Source: Planococcus sp. PAMC 21323 (lineage in GTDB: Bacteria > Bacillota > Bacilli > Bacillales_A > Planococcaceae). From it: a DNA stretch of 64,000 nucleotides. Location: the NCBI RefSeq assembly GCF_000785555.1, contig NZ_CP009129.1, positions 558,001 through 622,000 of the forward strand. Direction: 5' to 3'. Shown here one piece after another: positions 34,207 to 43,027 of this stretch. A program made the translations under genes and the position numbers. The notes under the pieces are model-generated. The model worked only from the letters and a program-made list of their open reading frames with translations. It was not told where the DNA came from and did not search any database. The stretch's first letter is position 1. Every line of letters starts with the position of its first letter.

Positions 34207-34704
34207 TTGAATCGACTAAGTCAATCTTTGATTTTGTTAGTTGTATTAGCCTTATTAAGTGGCTGTAATTCAGAGGCAGACGGCCCCTATACCGATTTGT
34301 TTAAATATAAAGACTCATACGTAGGGGATAATAGTGCAGTAGTTAACACGGTGATCCAGCTGCAAGGTGCAGACTATTTTAGAGGTGTTGAACTTCAAAC
34401 AAAACAAGAGCCTTATGGAATTATTGTTGACTATGACTGGTCAGAATCAGCTATCGATATAGAAGAAACCGTTATTACCAACACTTCTTATTTATTTACA
34501 TTGATCAAAAATGTAGATTGGGTATCGCTAAAGTTCGAAACAGTTGATGGTCTTGAAGAGTTTCAACTGACAAGAGAAGAACTGGAAGGTTGGTACAAAG
34601 TAAACTTAAGTGAAATTAATAGTGAAGAAAAACTAAATGAGCTGATCCAAGTTCAGCTAGAAGATAGAAAAGTGAGAACGCAATTCTTAAATAAGTTTAA
34701 ATAA
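34207..34704 (+). CDS. Lipoprotein with DUF4825-like domain
   Basis: 165 residues. A lipoprotein signal peptide with lipobox LLSGC places the acylated Cys at residue 20. The mature part starts with YTDLFKYKDSYVGDNSAVVN, the conserved head of DUF4825 domains, which occur in membrane-associated anti-sigma-like or receptor proteins of Firmicutes. The C-terminal half is helical and charged. The start is a TTG with AAAGGGAG upstream. Expected to sit on the outer face of the membrane. Function unknown. Confidence 0.8.
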   Translation: MNRLSQSLILLVVLALLSGCNSEADGPYTDLFKYKDSYVGDNSAVVNTVIQLQGADYFRGVELQTKQEPYGIIVDYDWSESAIDIEETVITNTSYLFTLIKNVDWVSLKFETVDGLEEFQLTREELEGWYKVNLSEINSEEKLNELIQVQLEDRKVRTQFLNKFK

Positions 34705-34823
34705 AATGAAATAAAGTCAGAAAAATCAGTTTATTTAAATGTGACACATGTTATATTTAAAAGAGAGTCATATTCTAGTAAGCTATCAGCATTCGGTGAT
34801 TTCATAGGAAGGGAGTACGCGGA

Positions 34824-35270
34824 ATGTGGAATGTGAAAAAGACTGTTTTTATCGACTGTGGGATAGGCGAAGTCCATAAGTTCGCAACAAATCCGAAGTT
34901 TTGGTATCAATGGTACGCAGGATTGTCCGAAGCAGAAAACCTCCTGGGATCCGGTGCTAAAGGGACGAGTATGGATTTAAAGTATTTCTTTTTTGGGACA
35001 GGTTTGGAATTGCATTTACTTGTGGAAGAAAACGCGACGATTGGCGATAGTTATGTTTGGCGTTGTCTTATTACAGGCGCGCTTGATGCGAGACAAACAT
35101 GGCGTTACTACCCTAAAGAAGGGGGGACCGAAATCCATTTCGAAATGGATTATGATTTAAACGGCAATATTATTGGGAAACTGGTTAATACACTATACAT
35201 TAAAAAGCTAATGGCTAATTCTGTAGAACAAACTTTGCAGAACTTAAAAGACATCAGTGAAAGCGAGTAA
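34824..35270 (+). CDS. SRPBCC-fold (START/polyketide cyclase-like) protein
   Basis: 148 residues forming one helix-grip domain. FATNPKFWYQWYAGLSEAENLLGSG near the start and a final amphipathic helix (MANSVEQTLQNLKDISE) fit the SRPBCC superfamily, with GGTEIHFEMDYDLNGNIIGKL in the middle. Such proteins bind hydrophobic ligands. No other domain is present. The ATG follows GGAAGGGAG. Convergent with the universal stress protein gene; shared terminator at 35328. Confidence 0.82.
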   Translation: MWNVKKTVFIDCGIGEVHKFATNPKFWYQWYAGLSEAENLLGSGAKGTSMDLKYFFFGTGLELHLLVEENATIGDSYVWRCLITGALDARQTWRYYPKEGGTEIHFEMDYDLNGNIIGKLVNTLYIKKLMANSVEQTLQNLKDISESE

Positions 35271-35327
35271 ATTAAGTAAAAAGATGAAAGTGACTTTTTC
35301 TATGCTAATTTCCGAATACAATATAGT

Positions 35328-35370
35328 AAAGACCAGTAGACTTGTAAAATAAGCCTACTGGTCTTTTAAA
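35328..35370. terminator. Bidirectional terminator
   Basis: A perfect 9-bp stem GACCAGTAG/CTACTGGTC flanked by AAA and TTTT, between the SRPBCC gene and the universal stress protein gene. Confidence 0.88.
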
Positions 35371-35377
35371 GTTTTGT

Positions 35378-35833
35378 TTATTCTTCTGTTTTTTGCTCTC
35401 TACGAACAACTAAAACATCACAAGGGCTACTACTGACAATATGTTGAGACACACTGCCCAATATATATTGCTCTACTGCATTTAACCCTTGAGCTCCACA
35501 AACGATAAGGTCGATGTCCAAGCGTTTTGCATAATCACGCGAAATTACTTTTTCGGGGGAACCAGGGACTGCATACACATGTACACTCGAGATTCCTGAT
35601 GCTAAGGCATCTTTTTTGTAGTTGTTCAATAGTTCTTTTCCGTGATCAAAAATTCTGTCCTCTGGGTCTGGTACGCTCTTTGTCATTGCTGAATAGGAAC
35701 GCGTATCCACTACATAAATTAAGTTCAACGCAGCTTCATTACGTTTCGCAATTTCAAGGGATTTTTTAAATGCCCAATCGGCTTCCTTTGAACCATCAAT
35801 AGCAACAAGAATACGTTTGTATTGCAATGTCAT
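35378..35833 (-). CDS. Universal stress protein (UspA family)
   Basis: 151 residues. It has the UspA fold with YKRILVAIDGSKEADWAFKKSLEIA at the start and, at the end, the nucleotide-binding motif GAQGLNAVEQYILGSVSQHIVSSSPCDVLVVR, corresponding to G-2x-G-9x-G(S/T). The binding loop suggests an ATP-binding type. The ATG at 35833 has AGGAGGAATTAGC upstream, a better site than the longer ORF start. Monocistronic. The upstream 447 bases to the next gene are listed separately. Confidence 0.94.
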   Translation of the reverse strand: MTLQYKRILVAIDGSKEADWAFKKSLEIAKRNEAALNLIYVVDTRSYSAMTKSVPDPEDRIFDHGKELLNNYKKDALASGISSVHVYAVPGSPEKVISRDYAKRLDIDLIVCGAQGLNAVEQYILGSVSQHIVSSSPCDVLVVRREQKTEE

Positions 35834-36280
35834 GCTAATTCCTCCTATGTTTTTTTTCGCATCTTTATTATAATTCTTCAAAACTAGTGAAAACCCTTTT
35901 TTAATCTGAATATTCTAATAAATAATTAAGTGGTCTTAATATTAAATATGTTCATATATTAAGTTAGGTACGGACAAAAAATGCTAGACTATTTAATGGA
36001 GTAGGATTCCACGGGTTATCGCTAATTCTCAATTCACATAAAATATTATCAATTTCTTATTAACTTTTAAAAGGTTTATGCCGATATTAATGATAAAGTA
36101 ATAAAAGATAATGATAGACATGAAAAACCATTTTTACATTTCTTTTATCGTTTTTAATAGTTCGAGAGTAATAAAAATATAGAAAACATATTACCTAAAT
36201 GCTTGATTAGAGATTATATAGATAAATCGTTGCTTATACTAAGCTAATGAACACTAGGTCAATGAATGGAGGCTTTGTTA
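35834..36280. other. Gene-free divergent region
   Basis: 447 AT-rich bases between the universal stress protein (minus) and the GGDEF-EAL gene (plus). There is no ORF with a ribosome site and no clear riboswitch or terminator. A TATACT hexamer at 36235-36240 lacks a good -35. Confidence 0.55.
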
Positions 36281-39055
36281 ATGGAGATTGAACAAACTAG
36301 GTATTCACGATTGGCCCATATAACAAAATTGATCAATACAAACTTTGAATTACGCCCTTTGCTAGAGCATGTTATAACAGCTATATCTGAAGAAGTTGTA
36401 CGTTGTGACTCTGTCGGAATTTACTTGCCACAAGAAGACGGGAGTTTCCGAGGGTATGTTGGAAAACCAGCTATTATTAATGGCATGACACTTGATATGC
36501 ATGTAGTGGATACAGAATATGATTTATTAGCAAAAGAAGTAATCGAAACGCAGCAAACCATTTACATAGCAGATACGTCGAAAGACAACCGTCCTGATCC
36601 AAGGGCAGTTGCAGGGTTCGGTATCAAGTCGCTATTAGCACTTCCAATTTCGTATGAAGGCGAATTATTCGGTCTGGTATTTCTCTTTGACTATGGTATT
36701 CCAATGGATTTGACTGCAGATGAAATACAAACTGTAGAAGCTTATGTCAACATGGCAGGTGTAGCCATTCGCAACGTTAAGAATTTGCAGCGTAAGGAAA
36801 GCATTCTTGCTGAAAAGCAATTACTGCTAGATTTGACGCGGGACTTGTCTATGACTTCCTCAATGACTGATGTTATGGAAAAATGCTTCCATTATGTCGG
36901 TAAGGTTTTGAAAAATGACAATATTGGTGTGCACTTATTAGATCCAATAGTGGATGCAAAGATGAAACCGACTAATTTAAGTACTAAAAGTGAATGGGTT
37001 GAAGAGGACTGGTTAGACAAACACGAGCAACTTCAGTTTGACCCATCGAATGATCGTGTGTTTGACGCTGTGATCGCTTCTAAAAAGCCACTTTGTATTC
37101 GAGATGTGACAAAAGACGATAGAGTCAACCAAGAGGTATGTAAAACATTTGGAATTACAGGTATGCTCATGCTTCCTTTTGTATCAATGGGAGAAGTTTT
37201 AGGAGCACTCGTTCTTGTTAGTTTTGAGGAAGATAATAAGGTCTTTTGTGAGTCAGATATTGAGCTTGCTCAATCAATTACAGAGGCTACTGCGTCAACA
37301 CTTTCCAACTTGTTGTATATGGACAAGCAGGAACTTTTGATCGAACAACGGACATCAGAAGTTGTTTCAAAAAATAATGAACTAAATACAGTGGTTTCAG
37401 AGTTAGAGAATCTTAGTAGAGAAAAAGAGCTAATATTGAATTCGGTAGAAGAAGGTATTTTTGGTTTTGATTTAGAAAATAAAATTACGTTTTGCAACCG
37501 AGCAGCTGCTTCAATATTGGGGTATCAAAAGGAAGAATTAATCGGTCAGTCCTATAAAAATCTTTTGCCAAAAAACCAAGATTTAATCCTGGCAACTATT
37601 TCTTTAGAAGAAGATTTAAAGTTTCTAAAAAAAGATGGCAATCCGTTTTCTGTTGAGTATGTTGTTTCTTCTATAAAAGAAAATGAACAACTCATCGGTG
37701 AAGTAGTTACGTTCAGAGACATTACAAAGAGAAAGCAATTAGAAAAAGAAGTTAGTCATTTAGCATATTATGATCATTTGACTGATTTGCCAAATCGTAT
37801 TTTACTAGAAGATTACTTAAAGCAGCAAACAGAAAAAGCCATAGGTTCTGGACAAAAAGTGGCGGTATTATACTTGGACCTGGATCGTTTTAAAATAATA
37901 AATGATAGTTTCGGCCATAGTTACGGAGATATGTTATTAAAGAATGTAGCAAATCGCTTACGACGGAGTGTACCGAAAAAAGCATTTGTGTCGAGACAAG
38001 GAGGCGATGAATTTACCATCGTCTTACCAGACTATGACAACAATCAAGAAGTGTTAAACCTTGTGAATAAACTAGTAGAGTCATTTACTGAACCATTTTC
38101 TCTAAAAGGAAATGAAGTATATGTTAAAACGAGTATTGGCATCAGTGTGTTCCCAGAACACGGCAATACAGCAGAAGTGTTGATTAAAAACGCAGATGCC
38201 GCGATGTACAAATCAAAAGAAAAATCCGGCACATATCATCATTTCTTTAATAATGATATGAGTGATTGGAGCATGGAGAGCATTTATTTGGAAAACGCCT
38301 TGAATAAAGCGTTAGAAAATGAAGAACTGAGTCTTCATTTCCAACCACAAATAAACTGCAAAACCAACCGCATTCTTGGAGCAGAAGCATTGCTTCGATG
38401 GAACCATCCTACGCGAGGGATGGTATCACCAATTGAATTTATTCCGGTTGCAGAAGAAACAGGGTTAATCGTACCAATTGGAAGATGGGTGCTTTTGAAC
38501 GCATGTAAACAATTGAAAACATGGCATGCACAAGGCCACACACAAATGACCGTCTCCGTGAATTTATCAGGTAGACAGTTTGAAGAAGACGACTTGATCC
38601 CGATGATTGAAAGCATATTAGTGGAGACAGACATAGCTCCAGAATTTTTGCATATTGAACTGACTGAAAATCAGATTTTCAAAAATACGCATGTAACTTT
38701 GGAGAAGATGAGAGAAATAAAAGCGTTGGGTATTAAAATAGCGTTAGATGACTTTGGGACAGGGTATTCATCTTTAGGTTATTTGAAAAACTTCCCGATT
38801 GATACGTTGAAAATAGACAGATCGTTCATGCTTGATATTTTAACAGATAAAGACAACGCCGCGATTACAAGTACAATCATCACGCTGGCTCAAAACCTTA
38901 ACTTGAATGTTATTGCTGAAGGTGTAGAAACGGTGGAACAATTAGACTTTTTAATCGCTAAAAATTGCTTTAACATCCAAGGGTATTATTATAGTAAACC
39001 CTTGCCTGCTGAAGAGTTAGCAAAGTATATTGACCAATTAGTACCCAATATTTAA
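36281..39055 (+). CDS. Cyclic-di-GMP protein: GAF-GAF-PAS-GGDEF-EAL
   Basis: 924 residues, no membrane segment. GAF domains lie at about 20-165 and 190-340, a coiled linker at 345-380, a PAS domain at about 385-485 (EGIFGFDLENKITFCNRAA), GGDEF at about 495-655 with intact GGDEF at 574-578, and EAL at about 675-920 with intact EAL at 702-704 (AEALLRW) and DDFGTGYSSLGYL from 823. Both catalytic motifs are intact, so either diguanylate cyclase or phosphodiesterase activity, or both, is possible. Signals are likely cytosolic small molecules through the GAF/PAS parts. The ATG at 36281 is chosen: GGAGG lies 8 bases upstream and forms part of the longer ORF's first codons. Monocistronic. Confidence 0.95.
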   Translation: MEIEQTRYSRLAHITKLINTNFELRPLLEHVITAISEEVVRCDSVGIYLPQEDGSFRGYVGKPAIINGMTLDMHVVDTEYDLLAKEVIETQQTIYIADTSKDNRPDPRAVAGFGIKSLLALPISYEGELFGLVFLFDYGIPMDLTADEIQTVEAYVNMAGVAIRNVKNLQRKESILAEKQLLLDLTRDLSMTSSMTDVMEKCFHYVGKVLKNDNIGVHLLDPIVDAKMKPTNLSTKSEWVEEDWLDKHEQLQFDPSNDRVFDAVIASKKPLCIRDVTKDDRVNQEVCKTFGITGMLMLPFVSMGEVLGALVLVSFEEDNKVFCESDIELAQSITEATASTLSNLLYMDKQELLIEQRTSEVVSKNNELNTVVSELENLSREKELILNSVEEGIFGFDLENKITFCNRAAASILGYQKEELIGQSYKNLLPKNQDLILATISLEEDLKFLKKDGNPFSVEYVVSSIKENEQLIGEVVTFRDITKRKQLEKEVSHLAYYDHLTDLPNRILLEDYLKQQTEKAIGSGQKVAVLYLDLDRFKIINDSFGHSYGDMLLKNVANRLRRSVPKKAFVSRQGGDEFTIVLPDYDNNQEVLNLVNKLVESFTEPFSLKGNEVYVKTSIGISVFPEHGNTAEVLIKNADAAMYKSKEKSGTYHHFFNNDMSDWSMESIYLENALNKALENEELSLHFQPQINCKTNRILGAEALLRWNHPTRGMVSPIEFIPVAEETGLIVPIGRWVLLNACKQLKTWHAQGHTQMTVSVNLSGRQFEEDDLIPMIESILVETDIAPEFLHIELTENQIFKNTHVTLEKMREIKALGIKIALDDFGTGYSSLGYLKNFPIDTLKIDRSFMLDILTDKDNAAITSTIITLAQNLNLNVIAEGVETVEQLDFLIAKNCFNIQGYYYSKPLPAEELAKYIDQLVPNI

Positions 39056-39070
39056 GCGAATATTTATCAG

Positions 39071-39110
39071 GAACCGCGATTTGAATCAATTCAAATCGCG
39101 GTTTTTTTAT
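39071..39110 (+). terminator. Terminator of the GGDEF-EAL gene
   Basis: A perfect 13-bp stem AACCGCGATTTGA/TCAAATCGCGGTT and seven T residues. Confidence 0.95.
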
Positions 39111-39191
39111 GTAGTATCCGAGTCAAACTTCACACATTCTGCACGTTAAAGGTATACATTTAACTTAATGAAGTAAGGGAGGTTGAAAGTA

Positions 39192-39443
39192 ATGATGGGA
39201 CCAGGTTGGGGAATGAACTGGGGTATGGGCATGGGAGGAGGGCTTTGGGTGTTAATCTTATTAGTCATAATCATCGGCTTTGCCATTTACTTTTTTATGA
39301 AAAACAGCAATAACACGAACAATAATACACCTAATACCCGAAAAGATTCGAGTGCAGACGCGATGGAAATAGCTAAAAATAGGTTAGCGAAAGGAGAAAT
39401 TACAACTGAAGAATTTGAGGAAATCAAGAAAAAACTTTTATAA
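39192..39443 (+). CDS. Small membrane protein with SHOCT domain
   Basis: 83 residues. A Met/Gly/Trp-rich N-terminus (GPGWGMNWGMGMGGG) comes first, then one membrane segment (about 18-37), an Asn-rich linker, and a C-terminal SHOCT motif AKNRLAKGEITTEEFEEIKKKLL. The ATG at 39192 is chosen because AGGGAGG lies 9 bases upstream. SHOCT domains are short oligomerisation helices; the role is unknown. Terminator directly after. Confidence 0.88.
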   Translation: MMGPGWGMNWGMGMGGGLWVLILLVIIIGFAIYFFMKNSNNTNNNTPNTRKDSSADAMEIAKNRLAKGEITTEEFEEIKKKLL

Positions 39444-39448
39444 AACAT

Positions 39449-39492
39449 AAAAACCGCGGTCTGGATAACTAACTCCAAATCGCGGTTTTTTC
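39449..39492. terminator. Bidirectional terminator
   Basis: The outer stem AAAACCGCG/CGCGGTTTT, with T and A runs on both sides, between the SHOCT gene (plus) and the RsbR paralogue (minus). Confidence 0.85.
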
Positions 39493-39502
39493 TGTATCAT
39501 TA

Positions 39503-40327
39503 TTACACAACCAAATACTCTTTTAGCGCTTGCTGCAAGGTGCCAAGTGTTTTTGTTTTTGGATCAAATAACAATCCGAGGGATACCATTTTCCGAACGA
39601 CCTCTGCGCGTAATCCAGTAATGATGGATTGACAACCCATCATTGAAGAGCCATCAATAATTTTCATGATGTGGTGAATGACTTCAGGCTCCATGTCGAC
39701 AATTCCAGACAAATCTAGAATCAGTGTTTGAATGCGAGATACACTAACTTCAGTTAACACTTTTTCTTCGATAATTTCTGCTCGGAAAGAATCGATCGAA
39801 CCGATTAATGGCAAAATAGAGACCGAAGTACCAATCGGGATAATGGGTACGGACAAGTTTTCGACAAGTTGTCGATGTGCCAAAATCAAGGAATCTTTAT
39901 ACGTCGAATAGCTAATAAAAAATGTGTTTAAAAAAGTATCGACGCGTGTATTGATATCTTTTTCCATAGTGAAAAAATCGAATGCGACTTCGTTAGGTGT
40001 AGCTTCATCGTATTTCTGAAGGAAAGTCCAAAGGGTACGGCGAATGGCTTGAATCCATTCTAATTTAAATGATAGCTCAATCGAGTGTGTTGCCCAGGCA
40101 ATTCCTTCTTGTTTGGCAAATAATTTTAGTTCTTCTTCTTGTCCGTCAATAATATGCCCGACAACTTTATGAGCATTGGTTACAAGGTCGATGTTGCCGA
40201 CAGTCAATATTTCATTAATCTTGTCCTTCACAGTAACTGCTTCTTCAACTAATTTTTCTTCAAATGCTATTTGATTTTGCAAAAAGTACGCTTTAATTTT
40301 TTCTGAACTTTGTAATGCCTCAGTCAT
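39503..40327 (-). CDS. STAS-domain RsbR-family stressosome protein
   Basis: 274 residues. The N-terminal about 150 residues form a non-haem globin-like helical sensor region, and the C-terminal STAS domain (about 155-270) reads PIIPIGTSVSILPLIGSIDSFRAEII, LILDLSGIVDMEPEVIHHI and QSIITGLRAEVVRKMV. This is the layout of RsbR paralogues, which with RsbS form the stressosome that releases the switch kinase RsbT to activate sigma B. The position usually occupied by a phosphorylatable Thr in DLTG is Ser here; Thr in IITGLR is retained. No rsbS or rsbT is adjacent, as is usual for dispersed paralogues. A sigma-B-like promoter lies 106 bases upstream. Confidence 0.9.
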   Translation of the reverse strand: MTEALQSSEKIKAYFLQNQIAFEEKLVEEAVTVKDKINEILTVGNIDLVTNAHKVVGHIIDGQEEELKLFAKQEGIAWATHSIELSFKLEWIQAIRRTLWTFLQKYDEATPNEVAFDFFTMEKDINTRVDTFLNTFFISYSTYKDSLILAHRQLVENLSVPIIPIGTSVSILPLIGSIDSFRAEIIEEKVLTEVSVSRIQTLILDLSGIVDMEPEVIHHIMKIIDGSSMMGCQSIITGLRAEVVRKMVSLGLLFDPKTKTLGTLQQALKEYLVV

Positions 40328-40440
40328 TAGTTTATCTCCTTTACCATGAAAACTATTTGGTCACTTTAACTTATGTATTTAGTATAGCATTAATAATATT
40401 CGTTGAATGTAGTATCAATAAGGTAGCAAACATTTTACTA

Positions 40441-40466
40441 TTACCCATAGGCGTGTAGAGAGAAAC
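40441..40466 (-). promoter_or_regulatory. Sigma-B-type promoter before the RsbR paralogue
   Basis: On the minus strand: GTTTCT (40461-40466), a 14-base spacer, GGGTAA (40441-40446). It lies about 110 bases upstream of the rsbR-like start. Confidence 0.6.
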
Positions 40467-40539
40467 ATTTTCATGATCAAAAAGAAAACGTTTACTTTAA
40501 ACAATCCACTTTTTTATCAGAAGATATTAATTGTGTCAT

Positions 40540-40590
40540 GAAAAAGCAGGAAGACTCCTTAAAAGGATTATCTTCCTGCTTTTTAATAGA
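40540..40590 (-). terminator. Terminator of the glutamate-synthase-like operon
   Basis: The stem AAAAGCAGGAAG/CTTCCTGCTTTT with an inner CTCCT/AGGAT pairing, directly after the stop at 40592 on the minus strand. Confidence 0.92.
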
Positions 40591-40591
40591 G

Positions 40592-42217
40592 TTAGTGTTT
40601 AGCTGGCAAATCTTCTACGTCTTTTTCTTCGCGTTCTTCTTGTTCGATTTTATGAAGCATACTGCCAACAGACGAAATGCGTCCTTGAATGTCTTTATGA
40701 GTTAAATGTTTGCGCTCAAGCATAGTTGGCGATTCGACTCCTGCTGCCGCCGCCACGTTAAACAATCCGGCACGCAACGACATAACGTAATTGGCAACGC
40801 GGTACATTTTCTCGCCAACGACTAACCCGTCTTGTAAATCAGGATCAGTTGTCGCGACACCAACAGGACAGGTATTTGTATGACAAACTCCGGCCATGAT
40901 GCAACCGACACTAATCATAAAGCCTCGTGCGATATTGACTAAGTCAGCACCCATTGATAGCGCAATCGCTATTTTATCGGGGGTGATGAGTTTTCCAGAA
41001 GCAATCAGTTTCACACGGTCACGTACACCGTATTGACGAAGCAATTCGTCGACAATGGGTAAAGCAGTTAAGATCGGCAAGCCAACTGAATCAGCAAGTT
41101 CTTGATAGGTCGCGCCAGTTCCACCTTCACCGCCGTCGATGGTGATAAAGTCAGGCCCTTTACCGCTGTCTTTCATAATTTGTACCATTTCCTCGAGTCC
41201 TTCAACGTCGCCGACCACAATTTTCATGCCAACCGGTTTACCACCAACTTCACGCATGTCTTCAATAAAATCAAATAGCTTATCAAACGAATCATATTCT
41301 GTGAAACGGTTTGGACTGTTTACAGTTTTACCTGGTTCAATCAACCGTATACGTGCAATTTCTTCAGTTACTTTCTGACCTTCTAAATGTCCACCACGTG
41401 TTTTTGCACCTTGTGCGAGTTTCACTTCAAAAGCTTTTACTTTTTCCATGTCTGCTTTTTCTTTAAATGCTTCCCAAGAAAATTCACCACCAGGTGTCCG
41501 CACACCAAAAAGACCTGGACCAATTTGCATGATCAAATCTGTGTCACCAGCCAAGTGATGATCCGAAATTCCGCCTTCTCCCGTATTCATCCAAGTGCCA
41601 CCTGCAATGCCGAGTCCCTTTGATAATGCGGTAATGGCATGTTCACCTAATGCGCCGTAGCTCATTGCGGACATGCCCACTTGTCCTTTTATGCGAAATG
41701 GTTGTCTACAATAGCCTTCACCGAGCACAACTGCATCTTCATCTCGTAAGTAGTAAGGGTCACTAAGAACTTCTTCTCTATGCTCTTTCCGTGACATCAA
41801 GCCTTCATTGTCAATGACATATTGATACGTCGTCACTTTTTGACTATTGTCGACTCTTAACTCGGTCCGTAATTTGGGGAAGAGGGAGTTGCGAATATAG
41901 AAACCGTCTTCTGCAAAATTGCGACTAGAGCCAAATCCGATTAACCGCTCATTGTATTTTCCGGCTTTGACGATATCTTGGTACTGTATGCGAGAGAAGG
42001 GCAGCCCTTCATTGTCACCAGAAAATAAATATTGGCGTAGCTCTGGACCCACGTGTTCAGCCATATAGCGAACCCGTCCGAGTAGCGGGAAATTACGGAG
42101 AACCGCATGTTGTTTTTGATGATTATCTTTTTGATAGATATATGCAATATAAGCAAGTGGAGCAGCAATTGTAGTCCCCACTAATGCTGATGGTAAGTAT
42201 TTCGTTATTTTTCCCAT
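40592..42217 (-). CDS. FMN-binding glutamate-synthase-like protein (YerD type)
   Basis: 541 residues. An N-terminal membrane segment (about 10-27, PSALVGTTIAAPLAYIAY) is followed by a GltS alpha/beta-barrel FMN domain. Signatures include GQVGMSAMSYGALGEHAITALSKG, MNTGEGGISDHH, PGGEFSWEAF, DFITIDGGEGGTGATYQELAD and the cysteine cluster GCIMAGVCHTNTCPVGVATTDP that ligates the iron-sulfur cluster in glutamate synthase. The glutaminase and C-terminal domains of true GltB are absent, so it is not a complete glutamate synthase; the reaction is unknown. The ATG at 42217 has AAGGTGG 7 bases upstream. It follows the NAD(P)-binding gene by 24 bases, one operon under the sigma-B-like promoter at 42901. 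Confidence 0.92.
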   Translation of the reverse strand: MGKITKYLPSALVGTTIAAPLAYIAYIYQKDNHQKQHAVLRNFPLLGRVRYMAEHVGPELRQYLFSGDNEGLPFSRIQYQDIVKAGKYNERLIGFGSSRNFAEDGFYIRNSLFPKLRTELRVDNSQKVTTYQYVIDNEGLMSRKEHREEVLSDPYYLRDEDAVVLGEGYCRQPFRIKGQVGMSAMSYGALGEHAITALSKGLGIAGGTWMNTGEGGISDHHLAGDTDLIMQIGPGLFGVRTPGGEFSWEAFKEKADMEKVKAFEVKLAQGAKTRGGHLEGQKVTEEIARIRLIEPGKTVNSPNRFTEYDSFDKLFDFIEDMREVGGKPVGMKIVVGDVEGLEEMVQIMKDSGKGPDFITIDGGEGGTGATYQELADSVGLPILTALPIVDELLRQYGVRDRVKLIASGKLITPDKIAIALSMGADLVNIARGFMISVGCIMAGVCHTNTCPVGVATTDPDLQDGLVVGEKMYRVANYVMSLRAGLFNVAAAAGVESPTMLERKHLTHKDIQGRISSVGSMLHKIEQEEREEKDVEDLPAKH

Positions 42218-42241
42218 AAAATCCACCTTTTTTAAGTTTTT

Positions 42242-42865
42242 TTATCCGTTTTTCAACGCATGTTCAATTGGCATGTTTCCAGCTACTATTTTGAGTGTTT
42301 TATTGTATGTAGCTTTGTTGGTAAGGGATTGGACTAAGACAGCAGCGATGTCTTCATAAGGAATTTCCATGACCTTTTTGCTTGGAGAAGTAATAATGTC
42401 TATCAGTCCTTTACCTGGTTTGTGAACGCCACGGCTCGAATAGACGACTGTATAAGTAAAGCCATCCAGCTTAATAAGTTCTTCGGGAATTTTCTTGCCG
42501 CCTGTTTCTTGGGATTCCGCAGACTCGTCTACACGAGCGGGGCTTAAGTAAATAACCCGTTCAATGCCTTGTTTACGTGCTTCTTTCATGGCACGGGCAA
42601 CCGCTTTTTTATCAACAAGGACGTTTCTATTTTCACCGGCAGTCGGATTTGCGCCAGCTATATAAATAATCGCATCACATCCTGAAATCGCTTCGACAAA
42701 ATCATAATCCTTCGTGACGCATACATCGGCAGCACCAATCATTTTCAGTTCTTCTGCTCGGTTCTCGGTTTCTGCAATCGTGATCGCTTCATGGTTTTCT
42801 GCAGCAAGCTTCCGTAACAAATACTCACCGACATCTCCGCCGCCACCAAATACGAATACTTTCAT
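42242..42865 (-). CDS. NAD(P)-binding oxidoreductase (atypical SDR)
   Basis: 207 residues. The Rossmann start MKVFVFGGGGDVGEYLLRKL carries a GxGGxxG-like motif, then CDAIIYIAGANPTAGENRNVL and RVIYLSPARVDES, as in NAD(P)H-binding proteins of the NmrA/YwnB/YhfK type. No typical SDR Tyr-x-x-x-Lys pair is obvious. The ATG at 42865 has GGGAGG 7 bases upstream; the longer start has none. First gene of the two-gene operon with the glutamate-synthase-like gene; it may supply reduced cofactor, which is inference. Confidence 0.88.
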   Translation of the reverse strand: MKVFVFGGGGDVGEYLLRKLAAENHEAITIAETENRAEELKMIGAADVCVTKDYDFVEAISGCDAIIYIAGANPTAGENRNVLVDKKAVARAMKEARKQGIERVIYLSPARVDESAESQETGGKKIPEELIKLDGFTYTVVYSSRGVHKPGKGLIDIITSPSKKVMEIPYEDIAAVLVQSLTNKATYNKTLKIVAGNMPIEHALKNG

Positions 42866-42900
42866 CCAATCCCTCCCCATATAAATTGCTGTATTCAACT

Positions 42901-42926
42901 TTTCCCTTCCGCTCGAGCAATGAAAC
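42901..42926 (-). promoter_or_regulatory. Sigma-B-type promoter of the SDR/glutamate-synthase-like operon
   Basis: On the minus strand: GTTTCA (42921-42926), a 14-base spacer, GGGAAA (42901-42906). Both hexamers fit the consensus. It lies 35 bases upstream of the ATG at 42865. Confidence 0.72.
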
Positions 42927-42986
42927 CATTTAATAGAAAAGAACGGGTTTATTAACTAGAGAACAATAGTCTTAATTATAAAGAAC

Positions 42987-43016
42987 AAAAGACAGGACCT
43001 GCGGTAGGCCCTGTCA
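42987..43016 (-). terminator. Terminator of the sigma/DUF4179 operon
   Basis: The stem GACAGG/CCTGTC with further pairing inside, followed on the minus strand by TCTTTTGTTCTTT, just after the stop at 43028. Confidence 0.7.
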
Positions 43017-43027
43017 TGTGCATGCTG